Positions 9,389 to 23,049 of a DNA stretch of 64,000 nucleotides are shown one piece after another. Origin of the DNA: Phytobacter ursingii. GTDB taxonomy: Bacteria; Pseudomonadota; Gammaproteobacteria; Enterobacterales; Enterobacteriaceae. The stretch covers positions 496,001 through 560,000 of the forward strand of contig CABDWT010000004.1 in NCBI GenBank assembly GCA_901456055.1, read 5' to 3'. Within the stretch, counting starts at the first letter, position 1. Each line of letters begins with the position of its first letter. The notes beneath the pieces were generated by a model. That model saw only the letters and a list, made by a program, of their open reading frames with translations, did no database searches and was not told the DNA's origin. The translations under genes were made by a program, and so were the position numbers.

Positions 9389-10390
9389 TCAAAAGTTCTC
9401 CCGCAGATCCAAACCACGATAAAGGGACGCCACTTCATCCGCATAACCATTAAAGAGAAGCGTAGGCTGGCGTTTTACATCCAGCACGCCGCCGGATCCG
9501 ATAAAACGTTCGGTCGCTTGTGACCAGCGAGGATGGTCGACATGCGGATTCACGTTGGCAAAAAAACCATACTCATCTGGTGCCGCAAGGTTCCAGGTCG
9601 TCGGGGGGCGTTCTTTCGTTAGCTTGATGCTGACTATCGATTTGATCCCTTTAAAGCCGTATTTCCACGGGACGGTCAGGCGGATCGGTGCCCCATTCTG
9701 CGGCGGCAACGCTTTCCCATAAACGCCAACAGACAACAACGTGAGGGGATGCATGGCTTCATCTATACGTAACCCTTCTACGTAAGGATATTCCAGGCCG
9801 CCGCCAATGAAGCGATCCTTCTGACCAGGCATCTCGTCGGGTGCATAGAGGGTTTGAAATGCCACATATTTTGCGTTGCTGGTGGGTTCGACCAGGGAGA
9901 GCAGTTTATGCAGCGGGAAACCGGTCCATGGGATCACCATCGACCAGGCCTCAACGCAGCGCATGCGATAGATTCGCTCTTCCAGCGGGAAACGCGTGGT
10001 AAGCGCGTCATAATCAAGTGTAAGGGGTTTGGCTACTTCACCATCAATTTTGAGCGTCCATGGATTGGTTTTCATGCTGCCTGCGTTGGCCGCGGGATCG
10101 GCTTTATCCAGACCAAATTCATAGAAATTGTTATAGCCCGTTACTTTATCTTCCGGAGTCAGCGTCAGCGTGTTTTGCCACTGCGGCGGTTTGCTGAACT
10201 GCAGGGGTTTGCCTGGCGGGGCTTTAGGACGATCGTTTCCTTTAAACCAGTCAAGCAGATCGGCGCGTGCAGCAGGAGACAGACTCAGTGCAGCGGCACT
10301 GATGCCCAGCGTTTTCAGGATCTGGCGACGTCGCAGCATAAATACGGATTCGGCGGTGACATCGGCTTCGGTAAGTTTTTTCTTTTGCAT
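9389..10390 (-). CDS. msrP: MsrP, periplasmic molybdenum-dependent methionine sulfoxide reductase
   Basis: MsrP repairs oxidised methionine in periplasmic proteins, for example after hypochlorite stress. The 333-aa protein starts at [11 protein letters not shown], chosen for its GGGGGAAG ribosome site and the family length. A twin-arginine signal ([10 protein letters not shown], arginines at 20-22) ends near AARA, so the protein is exported folded with its cofactor. The catalytic domain has [11 protein letters not shown], whose cysteine binds the molybdenum of molybdopterin, and the [10 protein letters not shown] segment. It is coupled to msrQ. Its promoter shares the gap with csrD. Confidence 0.95.
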   Translation of the reverse strand: MQKKKLTEADVTAESVFMLRRRQILKTLGISAAALSLSPAARADLLDWFKGNDRPKAPPGKPLQFSKPPQWQNTLTLTPEDKVTGYNNFYEFGLDKADPAANAGSMKTNPWTLKIDGEVAKPLTLDYDALTTRFPLEERIYRMRCVEAWSMVIPWTGFPLHKLLSLVEPTSNAKYVAFQTLYAPDEMPGQKDRFIGGGLEYPYVEGLRIDEAMHPLTLLSVGVYGKALPPQNGAPIRLTVPWKYGFKGIKSIVSIKLTKERPPTTWNLAAPDEYGFFANVNPHVDHPRWSQATERFIGSGGVLDVKRQPTLLFNGYADEVASLYRGLDLRENF

Positions 10391-10670
10391 AATCTTCCCC
10401 CTTTTCAATACTTGTAGCACGGCGAATATGCCGTCGGGGGATTATCACGAAAAATTGAAATCTGACCGTTTACTTCCCGCAGGCGGCCTTTACTCCCCAG
10501 GATGATTGGCAAAAAAATTCTGAGGGCTATACTCGCATAGTTGTATGCAATACTGATTGCCAGCGGCGTCAGGCCTGCTAGTATGCCGGGCTCATTTTCT
10601 AGTTAGCGCTTACTTAGTTTTCACGGGTTTGCCGCGTCTCGTTCTTTTACACTACGGAGTTAACACAAGG

Positions 10671-12611
10671 ATGCGATTAACGACGAAATTCTCAGCTTTT
10701 GTGACGCTACTAACGGGGTTGGCAATATTTGTTACCCTGCTTGGCTGCTCATTAAGCTTTTATAATGCCATCTAGTCTAAGGTAACGAACCGCGTAGAAT
10801 CGGTTGCGGCGGTGGTCGATACTCGTTTGATTTTTATGTCTCCGTCTGCCATCTCATCTCATCTTGATGAATTGATGGTGCCAGTGGACATTGTGGGTAT
10901 TGAGGTCCGTCAGGGAAAGAAAACCGTTCTGCAGCACACCCGCAAAAGCAGCTATCGTCCGGCAGGCAGTAATTACCAGTACCGTGAATTAGAGATTAAC
11001 TCCCTTAAAAATCCGGGCATGACCATCACGCTGGTTTACCAGGACCCGATGGCTAACTATTTCCGTTCTCTTATGACTACCGTGCCGTTGACGCTGGCTA
11101 TCGGCTTCATGGTCCTGATTATTTTTCTCTCCGTACGCTGGTTGCGCCGACAACTCTCGGGGCAGGAGTTACTCGAACTTCGCTCTACCCGTATTCTTAA
11201 TGGGGAGCGCGGAGCGCAGGCGCGCGGTTCTGTTTATGAATGGCCATCCCGCGCCAGTAGCGCGCTGGATGTGCTGCTTTCAGAAATCCAGTTTGCCAGC
11301 GACCAACGCAGCCATATCGACACGCTGATTCGCTCCTACGCCGCGCAGGATACTAAAACCGGTCTCAATAACCGTCTGTTCTTTGATAATCAACTGGCCA
11401 CGCTGCTTGAGGATCAGGAGAAAGTCGGCGCACATGGCGTTGTCATGATGATCCGGCTACCCGATTTTGAATTATTGCGCGATAGCTGGGGGCGTCCCGC
11501 CGTTGAAGAGCATCTGTTTATGCTCATTAACCTGTTATCGACATTTATTATGCGTTATCCCGGCGCGCTGCTGGCGCGCTATCACCGCAGTGATTTTACC
11601 GTGCTGTTACCGCACCGGACATTAAAAGAAGCGGAAAGCATCGCCGGGCAGATTCTCAAAGCGGTGGATGGTCTGCAGCCCAGCAAAATGCTCGATCGCG
11701 AAGATATAATGCACATTGGCATTTGTGCATGGCGTAGCGGCCAGTCGACAGAGCAGGTTATGGAACATGCCGAAGCGGCGACCCGTAATGCGGTACTGCA
11801 AGGGGGAAATAGCTGGTCGGTTTACGACGATACGCTACCTGAGCAAGGGCGCGGTAATGTTCGCTGGCGCACGCTCATTGAGCAAATGCTGAGTCGTGGC
11901 GGTCCGCGGGTCTACCAGAAGCCCGCAGTGAATCGCGAAGGGATTGTTCACCATCGCGAACTGATGTGCCGCATCTATGATGGCGACCTGGAAGTTATTT
12001 CTGCGGAATATATGCCCATGGTGCTGCAGTTTGGGCTGTCTGAGGAGTATGATCGGCTGCAAATCGGACGCCTCATTCCCTATTTACGTTACTGGCCGGA
12101 AGAAACCCTCGCCATGCAGGTGACGGTAGAGTCCCTGATTCGGCCACGTTTTCAGCGCTGGCTACGTGATACCTTGATGCAATGTGAAAAATCACAGCGT
12201 CGACGGATTATTTTTGAACTTGCCGAGGCTGATGTTTGTCAACATATCAGCCGGTTACAACCGGTGGTGCGGTTAATTAATGCGTTAGGCTCGCGTGTTG
12301 CTGTCGCGCAGGCGGGTCTCACCCTGGTCAGTACCAGCTGGATTAAAGCGCTGGACGTTGAATTACTTAAACTTCATCCTGGGATTGTCCGGAACATTGA
12401 GAAACGCACGGAAAATCAGCTACTGGTGCAAAGCCTCGTGGAGGCCTGCAAAGGTACGCATACGCGCGTTTTCGCCACTGGCGTTCGTTCGCGTGGTGAA
12501 TGGCAGACGCTGATTGAATGTGGCGTTTCAGGTGGGCAGGGCGATTTTTTTGCTTCCTCCCAGCCGCTTGACACCAATGTGAAAAAATATTCGCAAAGAT
12601 ATTCGGTTTGA
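10671..12611 (+). pseudogene. csrD: csrD, RNase E targeting factor for CsrB/CsrC, interrupted by an amber codon
   Basis: CsrD is a membrane protein with degenerate GGDEF and EAL domains that directs RNase E to the small RNAs CsrB and CsrC, so it raises free CsrA. The frame from ATG 10671 to TGA 12611 would give 646 residues, the E. coli length, and matches throughout. Codon 35 (10773-10775), directly after the YNAI segment, is TAG where E. coli has CAG, a single C-to-T change. The first 34 residues hold the first membrane helix. Downstream, translation could restart at GTG 10812 or ATG 10836 and make a protein with one membrane helix plus both domains. The rest of the frame shows no decay, so the lesion is recent, suppressed, or a sequencing error. 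Confidence 0.85.
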
Positions 12612-13964
<1,353 letters not shown>

Positions 13965-14029
13965 TCTGATTCAGATTCGGGGCGAAGATGTCGCCCCGGA
14001 TTTGTCAGTCCTGAGAATACGCAAAGCCT

Positions 14030-15034
14030 ATGAAGCCAATTTTTAGCCGTGGCCCGTCGCTACAGATTCGCCTTTTCCTGGCGGTGGTAGTGGCGCTCGG
14101 AGTCATTATTGCCGACAGCCGCCTCGGTACGTTCAGTCAAATTCGAACGTACATGGATACTGCCGTCAGTCCTTTCTATTTTATTTCCAACGGTCCTCGC
14201 GAATTATTAGATAGCGTTTCACAAACGATCTCGTCGCGCGATCAACTTGAGCTTGAAAATCGGGCATTGCGTCAGGAGCTGCTGCTGAAAAACAGCGAGC
14301 TGCTGATGTTAGGGCAATATAAACAGGAGAACGCGCGACTGCGCGAGCTGCTGGGTTCGCCGCTGCGTCAGGACGAACAGAAAATGGTCACTCAGGTTAT
14401 CTCGACGGTCAACGATCCCTATAGCGATCAGGTTGTTATCGACAAAGGCAGCGTAAACGGCGTCTATGAAGGCCAACCGGTCATCAGCGATAAAGGCGTG
14501 GTAGGCCAGGTTGTCGCGGTGGCTAAACTGACCAGTCGGGTGTTGTTGATTTGTGATGCGACCCATGCGTTACCGATTCAGGTGCTGCGTAATGATATTC
14601 GCGTTATTGCCGCAGGCAATGGCTGTACTGACGATCTGCAACTGGAACATTTGCCGGCAAATACCGATATTCGGGTAGGCGATGTGCTGGTGACATCCGG
14701 TCTGGGTGGACGTTTCCCGGAAGGTTATCCTGTTGGGGTGGTCTCCTCGGTAAAACTCGACACGCAGCGGGCGTATACCGTTATCCAGGCGCGTCCTACC
14801 GCAGGTTTGCAGCGTCTACGCTACTTACTCTTGCTGTGGGGAGCCGATCGTAACGGCACAAATCCGATGACGCCGGAAGAAGTTCACCGTGTGGCTAATG
14901 AACGCCTGATGCAGATGATGCCGCAAGTATTGCCTGCGCCGGATGCCATGGGGCCGCCTGCGCCGATTCCTGCGCCTGCAACCGGTATTGCCGGGCCACC
15001 GTCACCTTCTCAAGGTACCCGGGGAGGCCAATAG
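14030..15034 (+). CDS. mreC: MreC, rod-shape-determining periplasmic scaffold
   Basis: MreC links cytoplasmic MreB to PBP2 in the periplasm. The 334-aa protein has one N-terminal membrane helix (about residues 11-30), a dimerising coiled coil (about 65-110, rich in E, L and Q) and the double beta-barrel domain ending near the LLLWGADRN segment. The Pro/Ala-rich tail after about residue 300 is some 33 residues shorter than in E. coli MreC, in a part not needed for the fold. Its stop codon overlaps the mreD GTG start by one base. Confidence 0.97.
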   Translation: MKPIFSRGPSLQIRLFLAVVVALGVIIADSRLGTFSQIRTYMDTAVSPFYFISNGPRELLDSVSQTISSRDQLELENRALRQELLLKNSELLMLGQYKQENARLRELLGSPLRQDEQKMVTQVISTVNDPYSDQVVIDKGSVNGVYEGQPVISDKGVVGQVVAVAKLTSRVLLICDATHALPIQVLRNDIRVIAAGNGCTDDLQLEHLPANTDIRVGDVLVTSGLGGRFPEGYPVGVVSSVKLDTQRAYTVIQARPTAGLQRLRYLLLLWGADRNGTNPMTPEEVHRVANERLMQMMPQVLPAPDAMGPPAPIPAPATGIAGPPSPSQGTRGGQ

Positions 15035-15522
15035 TGGCAAGTTACCGTAGCCAGGGGCGCTGGGTTATCTGGCTCTCGTTTCTTATCGCATTGTTGCTTC
15101 AAATTATGCCCTGGCCGGATGACATTCTTGTCTACCGGCCAAACTGGGTGTTGCTTATCCTGCTTTACTGGATTCTGGCGCTACCGCACCGCGTAAATGT
15201 CGGCACAGGTTTCGTTATGGGTGCCATACTGGATCTCATTAGCGGATCCACACTTGGCGTTCGTGCGTTGTCTCTGAGCATTATCGCCTATCTGGTCGCG
15301 CTTAAATTTCAACTGTTCCGTAATCTGGCGCTGTGGCAACAGGCGCTGGTGGTGATGGTTTTGTCGCTGGCAACCGAAGTCATCGTCTTCTGGGCAGAGT
15401 TTTTGGTCATTAATGTCTCCTTCAAACCAGAGATTTTCTGGAGTAGCTTCGTTAATGGCGTACTTTGGCCGTGGCTTTTCCTGCTTATGCGTAAAATTCG
15501 CCAACAGTTTGCCGTGCAATAA
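15034..15522 (+). CDS. mreD: MreD, rod-shape-determining membrane protein
   Basis: The 162-aa integral membrane protein has about five to six hydrophobic helices and completes the MreBCD set; it modulates MreC and the elongation complex. It starts with GTG at 15034, one base inside the mreC stop, with GGGGAGG just upstream, so translation is coupled. Its length equals E. coli MreD. Confidence 0.96.
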   Translation: MASYRSQGRWVIWLSFLIALLLQIMPWPDDILVYRPNWVLLILLYWILALPHRVNVGTGFVMGAILDLISGSTLGVRALSLSIIAYLVALKFQLFRNLALWQQALVVMVLSLATEVIVFWAEFLVINVSFKPEIFWSSFVNGVLWPWLFLLMRKIRQQFAVQ

Positions 15523-15530
15523 AGGTTTCT

Positions 15531-16124
15531 ATGACATCGATTTGGCTTGCCTCTGGTTCCCCGCGTCGTCAGGAACTGCTCACTCAACTGGGCGTCACCT
15601 TCGAGCGAATTATTCCCGGTATTGAAGAGCAACGTCGGGCGCAAGAAAGCGCCCAACATTATGTTGTACGGCTGGCAAGGGAAAAGGCGCGCGCCGGTGT
15701 GGCGATGGTTTCCCGTGATTTACCGGTGTTGGGGGCAGATACCATTGTCATATTAAATGGTGAAGTGCTTGAAAAACCGAAAGACTCCTCGCATGCTGCT
15801 AAAATGCTGCGACAGCTCTCTGGTCAGACCCATCAGGTGATGACGGCCGTCGCGCTGGCGGACAGCCAACACCTGTTGGATTGTCTGGTGACAACCGAGG
15901 TGACGTTCCGAACCCTTTCTGATGATGATATTGCTGCCTATGTTGCCAGCGGCGAGCCGATGGACAAAGCAGGCGCGTATGGCATTCAGGGGCTGGGTGG
16001 CTGTTTTGTCAGAAAAATAAACGGGAGTTATCACGCTGTGGTGGGTTTACCGCTGGTAGAGACCTGGGAACTGTTGAGCAACTTTAACGCATTGCGCGAG
16101 GGAAGAGACAATCATGACGGCTGA
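15531..16124 (+). CDS. yhdE: Nucleoside triphosphate pyrophosphatase, Maf family (dTTP/UTP)
   Basis: YhdE hydrolyses dTTP, UTP and modified pyrimidine triphosphates to monophosphates, a house-cleaning role. The 197-aa Maf protein has the N-terminal substrate motif [12 protein letters not shown], the GADTIV segment with the catalytic aspartate, and the [11 protein letters not shown] loop. It starts 8 bp after mreD and overlaps rng by 11 nt, so the cluster mreBCD-yhdE-rng is tight. Confidence 0.95.
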   Translation: MTSIWLASGSPRRQELLTQLGVTFERIIPGIEEQRRAQESAQHYVVRLAREKARAGVAMVSRDLPVLGADTIVILNGEVLEKPKDSSHAAKMLRQLSGQTHQVMTAVALADSQHLLDCLVTTEVTFRTLSDDDIAAYVASGEPMDKAGAYGIQGLGGCFVRKINGSYHAVVGLPLVETWELLSNFNALREGRDNHDG

Positions 16125-17583
16125 ATTGTTAGTTAACATTACGCCATCGGAAACACGCGTGGCCTATATCGATGGCGGTATCCTGCAAGAGATTCACATC
16201 GAACGTGAAGCGCGACGCGGGATTGTAGGCAATATCTACAAGGGTCGGGTCAGTCGCGTACTGCCTGGTATGCAGGCGGCTTTTGTAGATATTGGTCTGG
16301 ATAAGGCCGCGTTTCTTCATGCCTCGGACATTATGCCTCACACCGAATGTGTGGCGGGGGAGGAGCAGAAGAACTTCACCGTTCGTGATATTTCTGAGCT
16401 GGTGCGCCAGGGGCAGGACCTGATGGTACAGGTGGTGAAAGATCCGCTGGGTACCAAAGGCGCTCGCCTGACCACAGACATCACCTTACCTTCACGTTAT
16501 CTGGTCTTCATGCCAGGCGCATCACATGTCGGAGTTTCTCAGCGAATCGAAAGCGAGGCTGAACGCGAGCGACTCAAGCAGGTTGTTTCTGAGTATTGTG
16601 ATGAGCAGGGCGGCTTCATTATTCGTACGGCGGCAGAAGGGGTGTGCAATGAAGATCTCGCCGCAGATGCAGCCTACCTCAAGCGGGTATGGACGAAGGT
16701 AATGGAGCGTAAAAAGCGTCAGCAGACCCGGTGTAAGCTCTACGGCGAACTGGCGCTGGCGCAGCGTGTGCTGCGAGATTTTGCCGATGCGCAACTCGAC
16801 CGGATCCGCGTTGACTCACGGTTGACTTATGAGATGTTGCTGGAGTTCACCGCGGAATACATGCCGGAAATGACCAGCATGATTGAACATTACAGCGGTC
16901 GCCAGCCGATATTCGATCTCTACGATGTTGAGAATGAAATTCAGCGCGCGCTGGAAAGAAAAGTGGAACTGAAATCCGGCGGCTATCTGGTTATTGACCA
17001 GACCGAAGCGATGACGACGGTGGATATCAACACCGGGGCGTTTGTCGGCCACCGTAATCTCGATGACACCATTTTCAATACCAATATTGAAGCCACGCAG
17101 GCTATCGCTCGCCAGCTGCGTTTACGTAATCTTGGCGGCATTATCATCATTGATTTCATTGACATGAATAATGACGACCATCGTCGCCGTGTTCTGCACT
17201 CACTGGAACAAGCGCTGAGCAAAGACCGGGTGAAGACCAGCATCAACGGCTTCTCCCAGCTCGGCCTGGTCGAGATGACCCGTAAACGTACCCGTGAAAG
17301 CGTGGAACATGTTCTCTGTAATGAATGCCCAACCTGCCATGGACGAGGCACAGTAAAAACGGTGGAAACCGTCTGCTACGAAATCATGCGCGAGATTGTT
17401 CGCGTACACCATGCTTACGACTCGGATCGTTTCCTGGTCTATGCTTCTCCTGCTGTGGCGGAAACCCTGAAAGGGGAAGAGTCCCATGCGCTGGCTGAGG
17501 TTGAAATCTTCGTCGGTAAGCAAGTTAAAGTGCAAATTGAGCCGCTCTATAATCAGGAGCAGTTTGATGTGGTGATGATGTAA
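16114..17583 (+). CDS. rng: Ribonuclease G
   Basis: RNase G is a single-strand endonuclease that matures the 5' end of 16S rRNA and degrades some mRNAs. The 489 residues equal E. coli RNase G. The S1 RNA-binding domain (about residues 38-120, with [21 protein letters not shown]) precedes the catalytic DNase I-like domain with the TVDINTGAF and IIDFIDMN aspartate motifs that hold magnesium. The CNECPTCHG zinc-link cysteines lie near residue 405. It lacks the long RNase E tail, as expected. Confidence 0.97.
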   Translation: MTAELLVNITPSETRVAYIDGGILQEIHIEREARRGIVGNIYKGRVSRVLPGMQAAFVDIGLDKAAFLHASDIMPHTECVAGEEQKNFTVRDISELVRQGQDLMVQVVKDPLGTKGARLTTDITLPSRYLVFMPGASHVGVSQRIESEAERERLKQVVSEYCDEQGGFIIRTAAEGVCNEDLAADAAYLKRVWTKVMERKKRQQTRCKLYGELALAQRVLRDFADAQLDRIRVDSRLTYEMLLEFTAEYMPEMTSMIEHYSGRQPIFDLYDVENEIQRALERKVELKSGGYLVIDQTEAMTTVDINTGAFVGHRNLDDTIFNTNIEATQAIARQLRLRNLGGIIIIDFIDMNNDDHRRRVLHSLEQALSKDRVKTSINGFSQLGLVEMTRKRTRESVEHVLCNECPTCHGRGTVKTVETVCYEIMREIVRVHHAYDSDRFLVYASPAVAETLKGEESHALAEVEIFVGKQVKVQIEPLYNQEQFDVVMM

Positions 17584-17624
17584 AAGACGATTACGTCCAG
17601 ACGTTTGTTGACAAGGAGAGGTGC

Positions 17625-20600
17625 GTGAGGCGATTGCCGGGGATATTGCTGCTTACAGGAGCGACACTGGTGGTGATAGTGGCGCTGCTGGTAAGTGGCC
17701 TGCGCCTTGTCCTGCCCCATCTGGATAGCTGGCGCCCTGAAATTCTGGCGAAAATTCAGGCACAAACCGGCATTGTGGTCGATGCGAGTCACTTGAACGC
17801 CAGTTGGGAAAATTTCGGCCCTATCCTCGACGTTCGTGATGTTAAAGCTACGCTCAAAGACGGCGGCGATCTGTCCGTTAAACGCGTTACCCTGGCGCTT
17901 GACGTCTGGCAAAGTCTGCTACAAATGCGCTGGCAGTTCCGCGATCTCACGTTTTATCAGTTAGCTGTACGCACAAATACCCCCTTGCAGCGCAATGACG
18001 ATGGTAATGCGATCGAAACTGACCGCATCCGCGATCTGTTCCTTCGCCAGTTCGATCACTTCGATCTGCGCGACAGTCGACTTAGCTTTTTGACGCTCTC
18101 CGGCCAGCGCGCCGAACTCGCGATCCCGCAATTGACCTGGCTTAACAGCGATGATCGACACCGCGCAGAGGGCCAGGTGAGCCTGTCCAGTCTGACCGGA
18201 CAACACGGCGTTATGCAGGTAAGAATGGATTTGCGCGATGACCGGGGCATTCTCAATAATGGCCGGCTGTGGCTACAGGCAGACGACATTGACGTTAAGC
18301 CCTGGCTTAATAAATGGATGCAGGACAACGTTGCGCTGGATAGTGCCCGTTTTAGCCTTGAAGGCTGGATGACCCTTAACAAAGGTGTGGTGGAAAGTGG
18401 CGATGTCTGGCTTAAAAAGGGCGGCGCCAGTTGGCAGGGCGACAATGAGACACACCATCTCCTGGTCGATAACCTGACGGCACACGTCTCGCGTCAGCAA
18501 CAGGGCTGGCAATTTGATATTCCTACAACGCGCATCACAATGGATGGTAACCCGTGGCCGCAAGGCTCACTGGCCTTTGCGTGGGTGCCTGCCCAGGAAA
18601 CGGGGGACGCAAACGACAAGCGCAGTGATGAATTACGCGTCCGGGCCAGTCGTCTCGATCTGAATGCGCTTGACGGTATGCTGCCGATTGCCGAAAAAAT
18701 TTCTCCAGAGCTGGGGAAAGTGTGGCGGACGATGGCGCCGGCAGGGGCGCTGGAAAACCTGGCGCTGGATATTCCGCTACAGGCGACGGAAAAAACGCGC
18801 TTCCAGGCAAGATGGAAAAATATTTCCTGGAAACAGTGGGAACTGCTGCCAGGCGTTGAGAACCTTTCCGGTACGTTATCCGGTAGCGTTGAAAATGGGC
18901 GTGTAACGATCGACATGGCAAAGGCGAAAATGCCTTATGCCACCGTTTTCCGTGCGCCGCTGGAAATAGAAAAGGGCGTGGCGACCCTTGCCTGGCAGAA
19001 CGATGAACGTGGTCTGCAGATTGACGGGCATGATATCGACGTGCAGGCGAATGCAATTCATGCCAGGGGCGATTTCCGCTACCTCCAGCCGGAAGGCGAC
19101 GAGCCGTGGCTGGGAATTCTGGCAGGCATTAATGTGACCGATGGCGGCCAGGCATGGCGTTACTTCCCGGAAAACCTGATGGGTAAAGCGCTGGTAGATT
19201 ACCTTAGCGCAGCCATTCAGGGCGGGCAGGCGGACAACGCGACGCTGGTCTATGGCGGTAACCCGCGGCTGTTTCCCTATAAGCACAATGAAGGACAGTT
19301 TGAGGTGCTGGTGCCGTTACGTAATGCCACCTTTGCCTTCCAGCCAGACTGGCCAGCGCTGAAAAATTTCGATATTCAGCTCGATTTCATCAATGACGGC
19401 CTGTGGATGAAGACGGATGACGTGGCATTAGGCGGTGTCAAAGCCACAAACCTGACGGCTGTCATTCCGGATTACCTCAAAGAGAAATTGCTCATTGATG
19501 CCGATATCAACGGGCCGGGGAAAGCGGTTGGACCCTATTTTAAAGATACGCCGCTGAAAGATACGCTTTCTACGGCCCTTGACGAACTCCAGTTGGATGG
19601 TGATGTGAGTGCTCGCTTACATCTTGATATTCCGCTCGACGGCGAAATGACGACGGCGAAAGGCGATGTCGTTCTCAATCACAATAACCTGTTCATTAAA
19701 CCGCTTAACAGCACGGTGAAGGATCTACGGGGTGCGTTCAGCTTTGTGAACGGCAATCTGAAAAGCGAACCACTGCAGGCGATGTGGTTTAACCAGCCTG
19801 TGAACATTGATTTCACGACTACCGAAGGGGCGAAAGCCTATCAGGTAGCGGTGAATCTCAATGGCAACTGGCAGCCGGCGAAAACGGGCGTAATGCCGCA
19901 ACAAGTCAGTGATGCGGTGAGCGGCAGTATGGGCTGGAAAGGCAAAGTAGACATCGAATTGCCGCATAGCGCCGGGGCGAAATATAACGTTAGTATCGAC
20001 GGTGACTTGACGGGTATCGCCAGTCGCCTGCCACCGCCGCTTGATAAGCCTGCGGGGAAGGCGTTGCCGGTGAAGGTAAATGTTGAAGGCAATCTGCGCA
20101 GTTTCGATCTGACCGGCAGCGCAGGCAATAACAACCACTTCAACAGTCGCTGGTTACTCAACCAGAAACTCACCCTCGACAGGGCAATCTGGACCTCAGA
20201 TAGTCGCACGATGCCGCCACTGCCTGAGCAGGCCGGTCTTGAGTTGAATCTGCCGCCAATGAATGGCGCGCAGTGGCTGGGCCTGCTGCGTCAGGGGGTC
20301 GCCAACAATGTCAGCAATGCGACCGCGTTCCCGGCCAGTGTTACGCTGCGTACGCCTGCTCTCACGTTGGCTGGCCAGCAATGGAACAATCTGAGTATTG
20401 TCTCGCAGCCACAGGTCTCGGGGTCAGTTGTCGAAGTACAAGGGCGTGAAATCAACGGGACGTTTACCCTGCAGGATAACGCACCGTGGCAGGCTGCGAT
20501 TCGCTATCTTTATTACAACCCGTCTGCAACGGCATCGGATGACAACGACATCTCTTCGCCGTCGACGTTGCTGCGCGGCAAGATGCAGGTGGATTTCACC

Positions 20601-21434
20601 GGCTGGCCGGATCTGCAACTGCGCTGTGCGGAGTGCTGGCTATGGGGACAAAAGTATGGCCGCATTGAGGGCGATTTTGCGATTAAAGGAGATACCCTGT
20701 CGCTGGCGAATGGCCTGATAGACAGTGGTTTTGTCCGCCTGACTGCCGATGGCGAGTGGGTCAATAAAATCGGTGGTGAACGGACGTCACTGAAAGGCAC
20801 CTTGCACGGCGACAAAATCGATTCGGCGATGAATTTCTTTGGCATTTCAACGCCTGTGCGCAATGCGCCGTTTGATGTGAACTATGATTTACACTGGCGT
20901 AGCGCGCCATGGCAGCCGCAGGAAGAGTCGCTTAACGGTATTCTGCGCACTCGCCTTGGCAAAGGCGATATTACCGATATCAGTACCGGGCACGCCGGGC
21001 AGCTGCTGCGCCTGTTTAGCGTCGATGCGTTGCTGCGCAAGCTTCGTTTCGATTTCAGCGACACGTTCAGTAGTGAAGGGTTCTACTTTGACTCTATCCG
21101 CAGTGCGGCATGGATCAAAGATGGTGTTCTGCATACTGATGATACGCTGGTGGACGGCCTGGAAGCCGATATTGCGATGAAAGGGTCGGTGGATCTGGTA
21201 CAGCGCCAATTAGATGTTGAGGCAGTTGTCGCCCCGGAAATCTCCGCAACGGTAGGTGTTGCGGCCGCCTTTGCCGTCAACCCTATTGTTGGTGCAGCGG
21301 TGTTCGCCGCCAGTAAAGTTTTGGGGCCGCTGTGGAATAAAGTCTCCATTTTGCGTTATCGCATTACCGGTCCGGTAGACAAACCACAAATCAATGAAGT
21401 CTTACGCCAGCCGCGTACAGATAAAAAGCAATGA
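17625..21434 (+). CDS. yhdP: YhdP, AsmA-like phospholipid transport protein
   Basis: YhdP is a very large inner-membrane-anchored protein. With TamB and YdbH it moves phospholipids across the periplasm to the outer membrane and supports the permeability barrier. The 1269-aa product (E. coli 1266) starts with GTG at 17625 behind AGGAGAGG. One N-terminal membrane helix (about residues 5-27) is followed by a long beta-rich repeat of the bridge-like lipid-transfer type. The C-terminal part (SATVGVAAAFAVNPIVGAAV) is strongly conserved. It lies between rng and tldD as in E. coli. Confidence 0.95.
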   Translation: MRRLPGILLLTGATLVVIVALLVSGLRLVLPHLDSWRPEILAKIQAQTGIVVDASHLNASWENFGPILDVRDVKATLKDGGDLSVKRVTLALDVWQSLLQMRWQFRDLTFYQLAVRTNTPLQRNDDGNAIETDRIRDLFLRQFDHFDLRDSRLSFLTLSGQRAELAIPQLTWLNSDDRHRAEGQVSLSSLTGQHGVMQVRMDLRDDRGILNNGRLWLQADDIDVKPWLNKWMQDNVALDSARFSLEGWMTLNKGVVESGDVWLKKGGASWQGDNETHHLLVDNLTAHVSRQQQGWQFDIPTTRITMDGNPWPQGSLAFAWVPAQETGDANDKRSDELRVRASRLDLNALDGMLPIAEKISPELGKVWRTMAPAGALENLALDIPLQATEKTRFQARWKNISWKQWELLPGVENLSGTLSGSVENGRVTIDMAKAKMPYATVFRAPLEIEKGVATLAWQNDERGLQIDGHDIDVQANAIHARGDFRYLQPEGDEPWLGILAGINVTDGGQAWRYFPENLMGKALVDYLSAAIQGGQADNATLVYGGNPRLFPYKHNEGQFEVLVPLRNATFAFQPDWPALKNFDIQLDFINDGLWMKTDDVALGGVKATNLTAVIPDYLKEKLLIDADINGPGKAVGPYFKDTPLKDTLSTALDELQLDGDVSARLHLDIPLDGEMTTAKGDVVLNHNNLFIKPLNSTVKDLRGAFSFVNGNLKSEPLQAMWFNQPVNIDFTTTEGAKAYQVAVNLNGNWQPAKTGVMPQQVSDAVSGSMGWKGKVDIELPHSAGAKYNVSIDGDLTGIASRLPPPLDKPAGKALPVKVNVEGNLRSFDLTGSAGNNNHFNSRWLLNQKLTLDRAIWTSDSRTMPPLPEQAGLELNLPPMNGAQWLGLLRQGVANNVSNATAFPASVTLRTPALTLAGQQWNNLSIVSQPQVSGSVVEVQGREINGTFTLQDNAPWQAAIRYLYYNPSATASDDNDISSPSTLLRGKMQVDFTGWPDLQLRCAECWLWGQKYGRIEGDFAIKGDTLSLANGLIDSGFVRLTADGEWVNKIGGERTSLKGTLHGDKIDSAMNFFGISTPVRNAPFDVNYDLHWRSAPWQPQEESLNGILRTRLGKGDITDISTGHAGQLLRLFSVDALLRKLRFDFSDTFSSEGFYFDSIRSAAWIKDGVLHTDDTLVDGLEADIAMKGSVDLVQRQLDVEAVVAPEISATVGVAAAFAVNPIVGAAVFAASKVLGPLWNKVSILRYRITGPVDKPQINEVLRQPRTDKKQ

Positions 21435-21514
21435 TTTGACGGCGTCGGCGAATTGCCTCAAGCTCCTTATATCACACTTTTTTTATTGCCCGATGTGGCG
21501 GCAACGACGAGTAG

Positions 21515-22966
<1,452 letters not shown>

Positions 22967-22992
22967 TCGCGGTGAGTGTCCCGGCGGCGCCA

Positions 22993-23032
22993 GCGCTTAA
23001 CCGGGTCACCACCATATAGCCCGGTTAAAGCG
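22993..23032. terminator. Hairpin between convergent tldD and aaeR
   Basis: GCGCTTAACCGGG pairs with CCCGGTTAAAGCG with one bulged A and a loop of about 14 nt. It fills the 83-bp gap between the two convergent stop codons. There is no T-run on either side, so it may act as a weak or Rho-assisted terminator or as an mRNA 3' barrier. Confidence 0.5.
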
Positions 23033-23049
23033 TTATGCCGCAACCGGGT

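Noticed and set aside
10557-10775. A separate small gene upstream of csrD
   Set aside because: Its last 34 codons are simply the csrD N-terminus before the amber codon; the upstream part has no homology.
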